From the NCBI GenBank assembly GCA_963989245.1, contig OZ022346.1, positions 44,969,497-45,033,496 on the forward strand: DNA of 64,000 nucleotides. Direction: 5' to 3'. The DNA is from Nansenia antarctica (taxonomy: Eukaryota; Chordata; Actinopteri; Argentiniformes; Microstomatidae). The notes below the pieces were generated by a model. That model was not told the DNA's origin, did not search any database, and saw nothing but the letters and a program-made list of their open reading frames with translations. How positions within the stretch are numbered: position 1 is the first letter of the stretch; each line of letters starts with the position of its first letter. Below, one piece after another: positions 49,436 to 61,896 of the stretch. Position numbers and translations under genes: made by a program.

Positions 49436-49714
49436 ATGGCCTTCACATTGGGATCAACTTGCACTCCCACGAAGACCACTGCTACAATTGAGGAGCTGCA
49501 ACACTTCGAAGACACTGAAATAAAAGATGCCAGTGACCCAAACAAACTCCTTCAGTGTCCATATGACAAGAACCACCAGATCCGTGGCAGCCGCTTCCCA
49601 TACCATCTGATTAAAATCATGACAATGAGACATACCTTCACCGGATTGGTCGCACAGGACGTTTTGGCAAGAGGGGGCTTGCAGTCAATATGGTTGACAG
49701 CAAACACAGCATGA
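49436..49714 (+). pseudogene. gtsf1: gtsf1 5' portion (U6)
   Basis: CCAAT 49291-49295 and TATAAA 49332-49337. Same truncation. Confidence 0.88.
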
Positions 49715-50950
49715 ACATTCTCAACAGAATCGAAAAACATTTCAGTATGTTTGTTTCTTTGTCTAGATTGAGCACTCAAGATTTGACATTGATGCATCCA
49801 AAAGACAGGGTTCACACTAACTGTTTACACTTTTCCACCTCCATAGACAAGAAAATAGAGAAGCTTGACGCTGAGGATCTTGAGCAATTCGAGAAAAATC
49901 ACAACTGAAGTGGCTCCAAACATTAAACGAACCACCGATATAAAATGACGAGTAAATCCTATGGCAGCGGTCGATACCACTAGGCCATTGTGGCGATATG
50001 ACGGTTTGTAGCCTGCTGCGGATATCACCACAGTAGTAATATTCATTTATTAAAATATGAACATATAACAATAACTGGGGCTAGTATGACCTACGCATTT
50101 AATCGGTCAGCAATTTCTTGCCAAACCATTTCCCTCGCCTTGTTAATTGCGGCAGTATTGCACTATTTTACATCTTATTTTTCCGTCTTCATAAAAATCA
50201 ATAATTCGGAATGCTGCGCAAATGTAGTACCCCTGCAGAGTGGAGTATCTTCATTTCGACAGATCGACTCTTCGGGGCTGCGTATGTCTGCGTGCACGCG
50301 CCCATATCGAAGATTTGTAAGCCTGTCTTCTGTGAACACAGATGACACAAGGCTGATCCTCGTTCGAGGAATCACCTGAGGCTTGAATTCCAATCTCGAG
50401 TTGCCTGAGCGCCGCATTTATTTATATCGCAGCTATACTGATCCACCTTTAGTGGAATGGCCCCCTGGACTACAGTTTATTATTATTATGCGGTGGCTCA
50501 CCAAAGGTTTTCCATAATCACTCATCTTGTCATCAGTCTGAGTGAGCAGCTACATTTTATTGTAATCCAATTTACACCATTTATACACTTCATGTTTTGG
50601 CTGTTTCATTGGGTAAAGATTTTTTTCATAGTTCAATGTACACTGTTTGTTGTTCTATTTCATTGGGTAAAGGTTTTTTTTCACACTTCAATGTACGCAA
50701 CTTATTGTTGTGCACACTTTTGTTAGGTAATAGAGAAAAGGAATGTTTTAATACCCATTTCCTAAGTCTCTTGAAAATAAATGTGGAAATAAAATAAAAA
50801 TTAAAAATAAAATAAAAAAGTAAGGTAAGATGGGTGCTGCCACTGCCTTCCGTAAGTGCCTGGCCCCTGGTCAGCAACATGGGTCATGAGATTACGCAGC
50901 TCACTCATCACCCCTGCGCATGCACACGCGCACACACACACACGGCTGAT

Positions 50951-51219
50951 CTGTAGGCTGGGGACCCCTGGTCCTAAGGACCTCTGTAGGCTGGGGTCCC
51001 CTGGTCCTAAGGACCTCTGTAGGCTGGGGTCCCCTGGTCCTAAGGACCTCTGTAGGCTGGGGACCCCTGGTCCTCAGGACCTCTGTAGGCTGGGGTCCCC
51101 TGGTCCTCAGGACCTCTGTAGGCTGGGGACCCCTGGTCCCCCTGGTCCTCAGGACCTCTGTAGGCTGGGGTCCCCTGGTCCTCAGGACCTCTGTAGACTG
51201 GGGACCCCTGGTCCTGGGC
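50951..51219 (+). repeat. 33-bp minisatellite, 8 copies (U7)
   Basis: One 33-bp copy more than the other full arrays. The variant ctgtatgctgg copy is absent. Confidence 0.92.
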
Positions 51220-51289
51220 TGACCTCTGGCCCTGTAGGGCTTAATTTTAATTAATTTGTTCTGGTACTGCCAATCATCCAGGGAGAACA

Positions 51290-51775
51290 ATGGGGTTTCA
51301 TTACCAAATCGGGATCATTACCAAATTTTACCGATCATTAACAAAGCAGGACTATTTACATGTCTCTGGCACTGATGGCGTTCATGCTGATGCAGATGTC
51401 CCCATGAGTGTAACCCCTGACACCTCAGTCACGGAGGATGTTCCAGGGTTGGACTTCGAGCGCTACCTTCAACCTGCAGCAAGGTACAGCCTGTCGCCAC
51501 AAGCGGCTGCTGCTACAGAGTCTTTGTCACCCATGGAAACCGACGTGCAAATGGATAGTCCCGTAGCGAAGCCTGGAGAATCGACTCTGGAGGAAGTCAT
51601 GACTCCCACAGCCTTTCCCGTCACAGTCTTTCACAGTGAGGCACCAATGTTCACACAATGGACCCCAAAGCCAGTTGAGTCGGAAATGTTGCTGTTCACC
51701 CCAGAGAACGATAGGATAAGGCAGTCGGTCTGTCCCAGCGACCTCATGATGTTCACACCTCCCTCCCACCGATAG
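51290..51775 (+). CDS. S/T-P-rich 161-residue frame (U7)
   Basis: SLTKQDY for SLPKQDY; otherwise as U1. Confidence 0.38.
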   Translation: MGFHYQIGIITKFYRSLTKQDYLHVSGTDGVHADADVPMSVTPDTSVTEDVPGLDFERYLQPAARYSLSPQAAAATESLSPMETDVQMDSPVAKPGESTLEEVMTPTAFPVTVFHSEAPMFTQWTPKPVESEMLLFTPENDRIRQSVCPSDLMMFTPPSHR

Positions 51776-52838
51776 GCGCACAGCCTGGAAACTCACTACT
51801 GTATTTACTTCTTATTTGAGATTAGTTGTGCATTTACTTTTCTTGTACTTCCTGTGTTATGTTACTTGTCACTCGTCAGACGTTTCTTTTTCTCTTGAAC
51901 ACATTAGGGTGAATGTCTGTACTGTTTCTTCTTCATACTGTTTTCTGTATTTGAATATATTATGCTGTTACCTGACACAGCACCATTTTAAAAAGAGATT
52001 TTTTTTTGAAAAAAAGTAATTCTTGTAAATGTTTTAAGAAATACATTTTGATAATAAAGACTTAAGAATTAACTGGAAAAAAATATATATATATAATTGC
52101 TTATACAAGGACAATTTCAGGTCAGAGGTGTGGACACTTCTATAGTGTAGGTTTTCCATAGACTCTCAGTGTACTGTACTTGTACTGTAAGAAGTAGGCT
52201 AGTGAAATAATTTCAATCCACAGTATTATTCTACAGCAAATCTACAAGTCAATGAATTTATCATTATTTTTTGATTCCGCACAACATTACCGTTCATTAC
52301 AAAAGCATTTACCTTTTCTATAATCTATTATATCTCTAACAAAGCTAGCTAGCTAACAAGCTAACACTTGTTTGGCTAGCTGGTACACACAAACACACTC
52401 TAAAATGGTGCATGAAACATACAGTACAGTATGTTGCAGCAGGGCCGGTTCTAGCAATGGGCTGTCTGCTGCGTCTCCTGACATGAGTCGTGCCCACCCT
52501 ATCAAAAATTATGAGAAAAAAATCTTAATGAGAATTATTATTATCTTTATTTTTTTTACAAATACTTTCTCCCAATATTAATTTTTTCGGGGGGGCTGAG
52601 AAACAATGCCCAACATTGGGGGACCCTATTTATAGTCTTCACCAATTAGAAAAATATCACAGAAAATACCGGTACCGTTTCTAACTTCTGATTGGGTGGG
52701 CAGACTAGCCCGCCTCCTCCAACATCTCCCACTGCCCACCCCCTCTTCTTTCTGTCATAAACACAGCGCTCTGAAGCAGACAACCCGTAGACTGGTTCTA
52801 TATCGTGGAGCTCCGCCCCATAGGGGAGCTCTGCTCCT

Positions 52839-52914
52839 ATTGGTTTACCCGCTACCTAAAGTAGCCAATGACTGAATTTTTCAATGCCTGCGCCCGCCTG
52901 GGGTGCTATATAAA
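52839..52914 (+). promoter_or_regulatory. Putative CCAAT/TATA promoter (U7)
   Basis: TATATAAA at 52907-52914, 122 bp before ATG 53029. Confidence 0.65.
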
Positions 52915-53028
52915 GGGGCGTACTTCGCTCCATCATTCTCCCAAAAAGTTCAGCACGGGTTTATATCTGAAGACTGAGAAGGACGACTACTAAGACTGGA
53001 GAACCCGCCAGACTTTTCCCTTCAAGAT

Positions 53029-53229
53029 ATGGATCGTCCGCCGCCTTTGGAGAAGTTCCTCCGGGACGCCTGCCGCTGCGACTTCCAAGCAGCGGAGGAC
53101 ACTTTTCAGCGGTTTTTTCGTTCAGTGTGTCAGCTACGAGAGGGACGAGTCATCCAACCGGAGGAGGGAGAACCAGAGGGACTCAACACAATACAGCAAG
53201 ACCACCACCATTCTCCTGGGTACAAATGA
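53029..53229 (+). pseudogene. DIRS-like gag start broken by BEL sequence (U7)
   Basis: As U1. Confidence 0.6.
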
Positions 53230-53375
53230 GACTGCAGCGACAAGTCCCCCCACAGCGCCTGCATCGGAGCCTTCAGCCAGCCACCAAAGCAACGTGGAGA
53301 AAGGGAAAGCCTATTGTCCATACTGCGACAACACCAGCCACTTTCTGAACAATTGTACCAACTTCAAGCAGCTGA

Positions 53376-53615
53376 ACGATTTCTTCCTGCACTTCGAGTT
53401 CATACTCTAGCCACTCAGCAAAGTCAATGAGCGTGGGGATGGTTACTCTCAGGGGGTGGATGAACCTCTTAAAGCTGGCAGTGAGGTCATGAGGTAGCTT
53501 ACCCAGCAATCTGTGGACGTGGGAACCACAATGCAGCTCTACACGGCCTCTCTCCCCCAGCTGTTCTAACATGCCCACCAGTGAGCGTACACGGAGGTAC
53601 GTGCTAAGCTAAGTT
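53376..53615 (-). pseudogene. Inverted BEL/Pao gag segment (U7)
   Basis: Minus-strand open frame 53273-53578. Confidence 0.75.
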
Positions 53616-53620
53616 AAGCT

Positions 53621-54088
53621 AAGTGCACACTGAAGACCCCATGCAAGACTTGCAACAGAAGACACCTGATTGTACTGCATGAAGTGAACGAGAGAGCAGA
53701 GGATGAAGTGCCAGCAACGGATATCTGTCTCGTGAACACACCTAGCCAAGTCCTGTATGTCGAACGCCCAGTATCCAACTGTAAAGTGCTCCTGAAGATC
53801 AGTAAGGTCATCATAAGAAATGGAAACAGGTCATTGGAAGCATATGCTATCTTAGACGACGGATCAGAGAGGACCATCCTTCTCCAGGCCGCAGCACAGA
53901 AGTTAGGCCTGAAAGGCAAGCCAGAAGATTTGGTCCTCCGCACAGTCAGACAGGAGCTGCAGGTGCTTCACGGGGCGGCCGTATCCTTCACCATATCCCC
54001 CGTTGCTGAGCCAAAGAAGAGGTACAAGATCCAGAGTGCATTCTCCGCCGAGCAGCTGGGTCTGGCAGAGCACACCCATCCTGTCGGT
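53621..54088 (+). pseudogene. BEL/Pao aspartic protease region (U7)
   Basis: Same protein as U1, truncated at HTHPVG. Confidence 0.8.
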
Positions 54089-54090
54089 TT

Positions 54091-54567
54091 GTCCCAGAGA
54101 CAAACAAGAGACCCAGAGAGACCTTCATCCGGCTCGAAGGACCACGGCAGCCCCACACCAGACCTGCTGCCTGGGAAAAGCAGCCTGAACCACGCAGAGC
54201 TGAGCTTCAGGGCCAGGAAGACCCACGAAGCACCCAGGAAGCACCCAGGAAGACCTCAGGCTTCTCAGCCAAGAAGACCCCTAAGTGCCTCCACATCACC
54301 CCTGGGATGATGGGCCCCATGGACGGAAACAATGACACCTATCTCTACCGACTTCATAAAAGATTGAAGAAAGGCCAAAGCAAAGTTCCTAAACAAGCCC
54401 GGTCTGCCACGATTTATATACCAACTCCATCATTGAAGCGGGCGATGAGCAGATGCGTTGCGGGTGAGGAAGATGATTCATTTGTTGTGTGGAAGATGTT
54501 CTCTGATAAGGAGGCTGCTTCTGACGACAGTGAGGAGGAGGACTTCTACTTCCAGGATGACCACTGA
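54091..54567 (+). CDS. Captured acidic protein C-terminus (U7)
   Basis: 158-codon frame, same as U1. Confidence 0.42.
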   Translation, partial: VPETNKRPRETFIRLEGPRQPHTRPAAWEKQPEPRRAELQGQEDPRSTQEAPRKTSGFSAKKTPKCLHITPGMMGPMDGNNDTYLYRLHKRLKKGQSKVPKQARSATIYIPTPSLKRAMSRCVAGEEDDSFVVWKMFSDKEAASDDSEEEDFYFQDDH

Positions 54568-54778
54568 GCCAGACATGGTCCTTCGAGCCGGATAATCCAG
54601 AGTGCATTCTCCGCCGAGCAGCTGGGTCTGGCAGAGCACACCCATCCTGTCGGTGCACTACAGCAGAAGTACAAACATCTAGCCTGGTTACCTCTCCAGC
54701 CACTGAATAAAGTTCATCCAGTGTTGCTGATCGGCAAAAAAGTGTCATTTTTTTTTTTTTAGACTTTTCCCTTCAGCG

Positions 54779-55315
54779 ATGGATCGTCCGCCGCCGACCA
54801 CGAAGAAGTTCCTCCGGGACACCTGCCGCTGCGATTTCCTAGCAGCGGAGGACAAGCACGACTTCTGCCACGTCTGCCTCGGCCCCGAACATGCCGAGGC
54901 GGCATTGGTCGCCTCCCCCAGCTGCCTCCCCTTCCACCTCCTTTCCGTCGCGGAAAGGCGAAAGGGGATGGCCTGGTTCAAGGAGAGCGTTCCCCTGGCG
55001 GGCGCTATCTCGGGGATGCTATCCGACTCGAATAGCTCTGCCGATGATGCGTCCGGACAGGCCCCAGAGCGGCGTTCTGGGCAGGCACCTCCCCAAGTAG
55101 GGATGGTCCCGCCCGCTCAGCCGGCCCTGACATCACGCCGCCCTCACCCAGCTGAGTGGTTGGTGCCGGTGTCAGAATCAGAAAGCTCTGATGAGCTCGG
55201 TGCGCAGGCGGCGGCGGCGGCGAATAACATCGCCGTATTTAACGCCGCCATTGCGAAAATCACCACAGACCGACCCAGAGAAGACCTCAGGCTTCTCAGC
55301 CAAGAAGACCCCTAA
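54779..55315 (+). pseudogene. DIRS-like gag fragment (U7)
   Basis: 178 codons, protein as sub-repeat 1 of U1. Confidence 0.6.
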
Positions 55316-55598
55316 GTGCCTCCACATCACCCCTGGGATGATGGGCCCCATGGACGGAAACAATGACACCTATCTCTACCGACTTCATAAAAGATTGAAG
55401 AAAGGCCAAAGCAAAGTTCCTAAACAAGCCCGGTCTGCCACGATTTATATACCAACTCCATCATTGAAGCGGGCGATGAGCAGATGCGTTGCGGGTGAGG
55501 AAGATGATTCATTTGTTGTGTGGAAGATGTTCTCTGATAAGGAGGCTGCTTCTGACGACAGTGAGGAGGAGGACTTCTACTTCCAGGATGACCACTGA
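55280..55598 (+). pseudogene. Acidic ORF end, sub-repeat (U7)
   Basis: Same acidic tail. Confidence 0.4.
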
Positions 55599-55809
55599 GC
55601 CAGACATGGTCCTTCGAGCCGGATAATCCAGAGTGCATTCTCCGCCGAGCAGCTGGGTCTGGCAGAGCACACCCATCCTGTCGGTGCACTACAGCAGAAG
55701 TACAAACATCTAGCCTGGTTACCTCTCCAGCCACTGAATAAAGTTCATCCAGTGTTGCTGATCGGCAAAAAAGTGTCAAATTTTTTTTTTTAGACTTTTC
55801 CCTTCAGCG

Positions 55810-56541
55810 ATGGATCGTCCGCCGCCGACCACGAAGAAGTTCCTCCGGGACACCTGCCGCTGCGATTTCCTAGCAGCGGAGGACAAGCACGACTTCTGCC
55901 ACGTCTGCCTCGGCCCCGAACATGCCGAGGCGGCGTTGGTCGCCTCCCCCAGCTGCCTCCCCTTCCACCTCCTTTCCGTCGCGGAAAGGCGAAAGGGGAT
56001 GGCCTGGTTCAAGGAGAGCGTTCCCCTGGCGGGCGCTATCTCGGGGATGCTATCCGACTCGAATAGCTCTGCCGATGATGCGTCCGGACAGGCCCCAGAG
56101 CGGCGTTCTGGGCAGGCACCTCCCCAAGTAGGGATGGTCCCGCCCGCTCAGCCGGCCCTGACATCACGCCGCCCTCACCCAGCTGAGTGGTTGGTGCCGG
56201 TGTCAGAATCAGAAAGCTCTGATGAGCTCGGTGCGCAGGCGGCGAATAACATCGCCGTATTTAACGCCGCCATTGCGAAAATCACCACAGACCGACCCAA
56301 CGGTCTGTCTGCAGCGGAGGCGGAGTTTCTGAGCAAGCTCAGTGCCAGAGAAATTGCTCAGGACTTCAAGACCGACTTGCGTTTCCAGAGCGCTGCCATC
56401 GGAGCCCTGCAGGAGGCCAGCGAGTCCTACCTGGTGGGTCTGTTTGAGGACACCAACCTGTGCGCCATCCATGCCAAGCGTGTCACCATCATGCCAAAAG
56501 ACATCCAGCTGGCACGCCGCATCCGCGGGGAGCGTGCTTAG
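55810..56541 (+). CDS. Chimeric gag-H3.3 reading frame, 243 codons (U7)
   Basis: Short Ala run and H3 A98S, as in U4. TAG at 56539-56541, then gtsf1 in frame. Confidence 0.7.
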   Translation: MDRPPPTTKKFLRDTCRCDFLAAEDKHDFCHVCLGPEHAEAALVASPSCLPFHLLSVAERRKGMAWFKESVPLAGAISGMLSDSNSSADDASGQAPERRSGQAPPQVGMVPPAQPALTSRRPHPAEWLVPVSESESSDELGAQAANNIAVFNAAIAKITTDRPNGLSAAEAEFLSKLSAREIAQDFKTDLRFQSAAIGALQEASESYLVGLFEDTNLCAIHAKRVTIMPKDIQLARRIRGERA

Positions 56542-56856
56542 ACGCCGTCTCCCCCCACTGCTACAATTGAGGAGCTGCAACGCTTCGAAGACACTGAAAT
56601 AAAAGATGCCAGTGACCCAAACAAACTCCTTCAGTGTCCATATGACAAGAACCACCAGATCCGTGGCAGCCGCTTCCCATACCATCTGATCAAGTGCAGT
56701 AAGAATCACCCAGAACTGGCCAATAAATTGAAAACCTGCCCTTTCAATGCCCGCCACCTGATGCCCAAACATGAGCTATCACACCACATCCTGAACTGTG
56801 AGGACAGGAGATCTGTGAATAGCGAAGACCTGGACAGTGCTGAGGTGCACCTCTAA
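56542..56856 (+). pseudogene. gtsf1: gtsf1 3' portion (U7)
   Basis: Fingers intact. Confidence 0.9.
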
Positions 56857-57123
56857 GTTCTTGAAGGGTTGGAGGCCTAATCAACCTGTAACGCCTTTTA
56901 ATCTGTTTTTACAGATAGTTTTTTTTCAACTGAACTCAAGGATTAGATCTTTGTGTTAACCTGGTCTAGAGAGCTCCCATTGGCTCCCACATAACTCGAA
57001 CCCTGGATGTATGGTACAGTATAAAGCAAAAACGGCAGAGTTCGCTAACGCACTGACTCAATTTATTTCAACGTTTGCCACGTGGATGCATGGACCTGGA
57101 GCTGAGAGTGACGCAGTAGAAGC

Positions 57124-57402
57124 ATGGCCTTCACATTGGGATCAACTTGCACTCCCACGAAGACCACTGCTACAATTGAGGAGCTGCAACACTTCGAAGA
57201 CACTGAAATAAAAGATGCCAGTGACCCAAACAAACTCCTTCAGTGTCCATATGACAAGAACCACCAGATCCGTGGCAGCCGCTTCCCATACCATCTGATT
57301 AAAATCATGACAATGAGACATACCTTCACCGGATTGGTCGCACAGGACGTTTTGGCAAGAGGGGGCTTGCAGTCAATATGGTTGACAGCAAACACAGCAT
57401 GA
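57124..57402 (+). pseudogene. gtsf1: gtsf1 5' portion (U7)
   Basis: CCAAT 56979-56983 and TATAAA 57020-57025. Same truncation. Confidence 0.88.
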
Positions 57403-58636
57403 ACATTCTCAACAGAATCGAAAAACATTTCAGTATGTTTGTTTCTTTGTCTAGATTGAGCACTCAAGATTTGACATTGATGCATCCAAAAGACAGGGTT
57501 CACACTAACTGTTTACACTTTTCCACCTCTATAGACAAGAAAATAGAGAAGCTTGACGCTGAGGATCTTGAGCAATTCGAGAAAAATCACAACTGAAGTG
57601 GCTCCAAACATTAAACGAACCACCGATATAAAATGACGAGTAAATCCTATGGCAGCGGTCGATACCACTAGGCCATTGTGGCGATATGACGGTTTGTAGC
57701 CTGCTGCGGATATCACCACAGTAGTAATATTCATTTATTAAAATATGAACATATAACAATAACTGGGGCTAGTATGACCTACGCATTTAATCGGTCAGCA
57801 ATTTCTTGCCAAACCATTTCCCTCGCCTTGTTAATTGCGGCAGTATTGCACTATTTTACATCTTATTTTTCCGTCTTCATAAAAATCAATAATTCGGAAT
57901 GCTGCGCAAATGTAGTACCCCTGCAGAGTGGAGTATCTTCATTTCGACAGATCGACTCTTCGGGGCTGCGTATGTCTGCGTGCACGCGCCCATATCGAAG
58001 ATTTGTAAGCCTGTCTTCTGTGAACACAGATGACACAAGGCTGATCCTCGTTCGAGGAATCACCTGAGGCTTGAATTCCAATCTCGAGTTGCCTGAGCGC
58101 CGCATTTATTTATATCGCAGCTATACTGATCCACCTTTAGTGGAATGGCCCCCTGGACTACAGTTTATTATTATTATGCGGTGGCTCACCAAAGGTTTTC
58201 CATAATCACTCATCTTGTCATCAGTCTGAGTGAGCAGCTACATTTTATTGTAATCAAATTTACACAATTTATACACTTCATGTTTTGGCTGTTTCATTGG
58301 GTAAAGATTTTTTTCATAGTTCAATGTACACTGTTTGTTGTTCTATTTCATTGGGTAAAGGTTTTTTTTCACACTTCAATGTACGCAACTTATTGTTGTG
58401 CACACTTTTGTTAGGTAATAGAGAAAAGGAATGTTTTAATACCCATTTCCTAAGTCTCTTGAAAATAAATGTGGAAATAAAATAAAAATAAAAAATAATA
58501 TAAAAAAGTAAGGTAAGATGGGTGCTGCCACTGCCTTCCGTAAGTGCCTGGCCCCTGGTCAGCAACATGGGTCATGAGATTACGCAGCTCACTCATCACC
58601 CCTGCGCATGCACACGCGCACACACACACGGCTGAT

Positions 58637-58872
58637 CTGTAGGCTGGGGACCCCTGGTCCTAAGGACCTCTGTAGGCTGGGGTCCCCTGGTCCTAAGGAC
58701 CTCTGTATGCTGGGGACCCCTGGTCCTCAGGACCTCTGTAGGCTGGGGTCCCCTGGTCCTCAGGACCTCTGTAGGCTGGGGACCCCTGGTCCCCCTGGTC
58801 CTCAGGACCTCTGTAGGCTGGGGTCCCCTGGTCCTCAGGACCTCTGTAGACTGGGGACCCCTGGTCCTGGGC
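58637..58872 (+). repeat. 33-bp minisatellite, 7 copies (U8, first)
   Basis: Standard form with a CA run two bases shorter. Confidence 0.92.
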
Positions 58873-58942
58873 TGACCTCTGGCCCTGTAGGGCTTAATTT
58901 TAATTAATTTGTTCTGGTACTGCCAATCATCCAGGGAGAACA

Positions 58943-59299
58943 ATGGGGTTTCATTACCAAATCGGGATCATTACCAAATGTTACCGATCATTACCAAAGC
59001 AGGACTATTTACATGTCTCTGGCACTGATGGCGTTCATGCTGATGCAGATGTCCCCATGAGTGTAACCCCTGACACCTCAGTCACGGAGGATGTTCCAGG
59101 GTTGGACTTCGAGCGCTACCTTCAACCTGCAGCAAGGTACAGCCTGTCGCCACAAGCGGCTGCTGCTACAGAGTCTTTGTCACCCATGGAAACCGACGTG
59201 CAAATGGATAGTCCCGTAGCGAAGCCTGGAGAATCGACTCTGGTCGCAGCTCACTCATCACCCATGCGCATGCAAACGCGCACACACACACACGGCTGA
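58943..59299 (+). pseudogene. S/T-P-rich frame, truncated (U8)
   Basis: Same break after GESTL as in U5. Confidence 0.5.
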
Positions 59300-59300
59300 T

Positions 59301-59406
59301 CTGTAGGCTGGGGACCCCTGGTCCTAAGGACCTCTGTAGGCTGGGGTCCCCTGGTCCTAAGGACCTCTGTATGCTGGGGACCCCTGGTCCTCAGGACCTC
59401 TGTAGG
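59301..59406 (+). repeat. Partial 33-bp minisatellite (U8, second)
   Basis: As 37245-37350. Confidence 0.88.
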
Positions 59407-59417
59407 TCCCCTGTAGG

Positions 59418-60337
59418 GTGCAGGATGGCAGGCAAAAACCTCAGTATACATACGGTCGCAAGACAACCTCAAGGAAAAGCAGTAAAGCAGTGCCGATTGA
59501 CTTGCAGTACACTGATGAGGAGGAGGAGGAGGAGGAGGAGGATGAGCGTTCCATGGGAACAGGACGCTGGGCCAGGGGCGTTGAGCAGACCAGCAGTAGT
59601 AAACGACGCTTTCATGAGAGGCACTTTGGAAATCACCAACCGAGAGTCCAGGCGACAAGAGAAAGTGTGGAACCATTCCAGAGGAATGGGCTTCCTGAGA
59701 GCATCCCCAGTATCAGAAACCATTCAGCTTCTCCAGCAACAGACACTGTGTTCAGAAAGGCTGATCCTCTAGTGAGATATGAGAGTGCATCAGCCGAGGG
59801 CAGACTGAATGGAGGGGACGGAGGGAGACTAGCCGTGGACCAGGAAGTAGACGCGCACTCTAGAAAGCCGGACGTGGAAGATGAGGGCACACCTATGACG
59901 ACAGGCTCCGTGGCCACGCCCCCTCCTCTGGTCAGAGGCAGCATCACCTCCGGCAAAGGACCTCTCCAGGTGTCATCAGGCAGAAGCTCAGGCACAGTCA
60001 TTCCCCCTCCGTTGGTGCGCGGCGGCCAGCACATCCCGTCCAATAAGAACCCCCAGATCGTCATGCCACCCCTGGTCAGCGGGGCGCAGCCCATCGCCGT
60101 GTCTCCCCAGCAGATCCAGAGCTTTCGTCAGCAGCACCAACAGCAGCAGCAGCAGCAGCACTCTGGCTCCGGGCCCCCCCCCCCTGCTGCTGGCCCCCCG
60201 GGCCTCCGTACCCAACGTCCAGGTCCAGGGCCAGAGGATCATCCAGCAGGGCCTGATCAGGGTGGCCAACATGCAGAACACCAACGTACTGGTCAACATC
60301 TCCCAGATCACTCAGATCTTCAGTCTGGCCGACAGCA
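59418..60337 (+). pseudogene. gatad2-derived chimera, frameshifted and truncated (U8)
   Basis: Same start and GATAD2 middle region as U5, with shorter Glu and Gln runs. One extra C in the poly-C run near 60175 shifts the frame right after SGSGPPPP, so the APRASVP and RIIQQGLIRVA block is no longer encoded. The sequence breaks at 60337 and the second unrecognised domain is absent. The apparent downstream frame runs into Asn codons from a (TAA)n repeat. Confidence 0.75.
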
Positions 60338-60353
60338 GGTCTTATCTGATCAT

Positions 60354-60411
<58 letters not shown>

Positions 60412-61125
60412 GGTATAGTCCATTCAGTGGCTATGTAGTGGATGGTTATCTTGGTATATTATGGTGATCTTGACCAAAAAATAAACCAGGTTGGTGCAAC
60501 CCAGCCTACATTAGTTTGGTCTTTACTCTAGCTAAATCTAATGAGAACTGAACAAAAAAAGAGAAGCAGAGCAAATATAAGTAAGAAGACACACCCCCTT
60601 CCACTCACTGTCCCACAGTTGGTGAACTTTTACGCTAGTGACTAGATTTTACGCTAATCAGGAGGACAATGTGATATACTTCCAGTAACTAACGTTTACG
60701 TTAGTAACTACAGGCACCTAGTGACTAGATTTTACAGTAATCAGGAGGACAATGTGATATACTGCCAGTGTCTAACGTTTACGTTAGTAACTGTGCTTCA
60801 ATCCACACATTTTTTTTCTCAAATTATTGTTCATTTGCTCATTGTTTGTTTCTTTGTTGGTCTTGGTAGGTTTCATTGTTAATTCTTGTAATATATAAAT
60901 TATTTTGTGCAAATTCTGGTTGTGCGCCGACCATCAAGTGTAATTTTTGTTGATGATGAATAGGGGGCAGGTAATTATAAGATGTTTCTTCTTCCTGCTC
61001 CTTTTTTGCACATGGGGAAATTAATTAATTGTATAGGGCACATACAAATGTATGACAATCTCATGTGCAAAAATAAATAAATTAAATGAAATGAAAACAT
61101 AAGGAGACACCACACATCCACTCTG
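60338..61125 (+). repeat. ~780-bp direct repeat, copy 1
   Basis: Starts ggtcttatctgatcatt followed by (TAA)n (about 60355-60410) and contains an 83-bp tandem duplication (60638-60720 and 60721-60792). Recurs at 61835-62612, offset 1,497 bp. No gene seen. Confidence 0.88.
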
Positions 61126-61433
61126 AGCAAATCACACACACTCCAGTTAGTGCGGCAGCTTAGCAAAACGAGGGCGACACGCCGGACAAAAGCACCAAAT
61201 ATTTTCTATGTGCTCTACATCACCATAGCTTTACATGAATTTTATGTTCAGTGAGGTGGGAGTCTTGGCTGCTTTTGGGATACTGGGTCCACAGGCAGCT
61301 ACACTCACCAACTAAAGTGCTCATGCACACCGCTGAACAAGTGAAGTGGTCTCTGGTCCACTCAAGGTAACTTTATGTCTGACAAACATTTTCACATGAC
61401 ATTATCATGTGTTAATCATGTGAACCTTTTCAG
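61126..61433. other. Spacer before hAT exon
   Basis: Likely intronic or upstream hAT sequence; no frame recognised. It ends in a ttttcag acceptor at 61427-61433. Confidence 0.35.
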
Positions 61434-61722
61434 AACAAGACTCAGCTGGCCATATTGTCAGAGCTGTCCTCAAAATATGAAGAGTTTGGGACCCTCATAC
61501 CAACCATAAGCAAGCTGGCTGCCATTGCCCTGGCGGTCCCAGCCAGCAGTGTAAACTGTGAAAGGGACTTCTCCACCATGAACAGGGTAAGAAATATCTC
61601 ACACATAATGGCATTTACTGTTTTAAGATATATTTTTAAGCCATCACATTTAAAATGTGTAAATGTATTTGCAGGTCAAGACAAAACAGGGGGAACATCT
61701 GTATGCGGATATCAATAAATAA
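61434..61722 (+). pseudogene. hAT transposase C-terminus, two exons
   Basis: Exon 61434-61586 (after ttttcag) reads ...KLAAIALAVPASSVNCERDF then STMNR. A gtaaga donor follows. An acceptor (gcag, 61671-61674) opens exon 61675-61722 (VKTKQGEHLYADINK, then TAA). Spliced, the two give the hAT dimerisation signature with ERDFSTMNRVKT. Only the C-terminal ~66 residues remain. It could derive from a hAT element or from a domesticated ZBED/ZNF862-like host gene. Confidence 0.75.
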
Positions 61723-61834
61723 ATGGGCCAGAGGTCTCTGACTTCACCATACCAGGAGGCACTAGAAATGTTCTTCCAGAAACCCAGAAAAATTCACTGC
61801 AGCAATGCATGTGCATTATGTGGGTAAAGGAGTT

Positions 61835-61850
61835 GGTCTTATCTGATCAT

Positions 61851-61896
<46 letters not shown>

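Larger units (their letters stand above)
53113..54749 (+). mobile_element. Rearranged BEL/Pao block (U7)
   Basis: Same composite and junctions as U1 and U6. Confidence 0.8.
54761..55791 (+). repeat. 1,031-bp sub-repeat, single complete copy (U7)
   Basis: Same composition as in U1, followed by the gag-H3.3 copy at 55792. Confidence 0.92.
49929..57616 (+). repeat. Array unit U7 (7,688 bp)
   Basis: Core plus the BEL/Pao block and one complete 1,031-bp sub-repeat before the gag-H3.3 copy. Confidence 0.92.
57617..60337 (+). repeat. Partial array unit U8, ends inside gatad2
   Basis: Matches the start of U5 through the gatad2 part, then breaks at gccgacagca (60337) into a (TAA)n-containing repeat. 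Confidence 0.9.

Noticed and set aside
60355..60410. Poly-Asn tail of the U8 frame as a protein feature
   Set aside because: It is a (TAA)n microsatellite read in the AAT frame after a frameshift and a module break.
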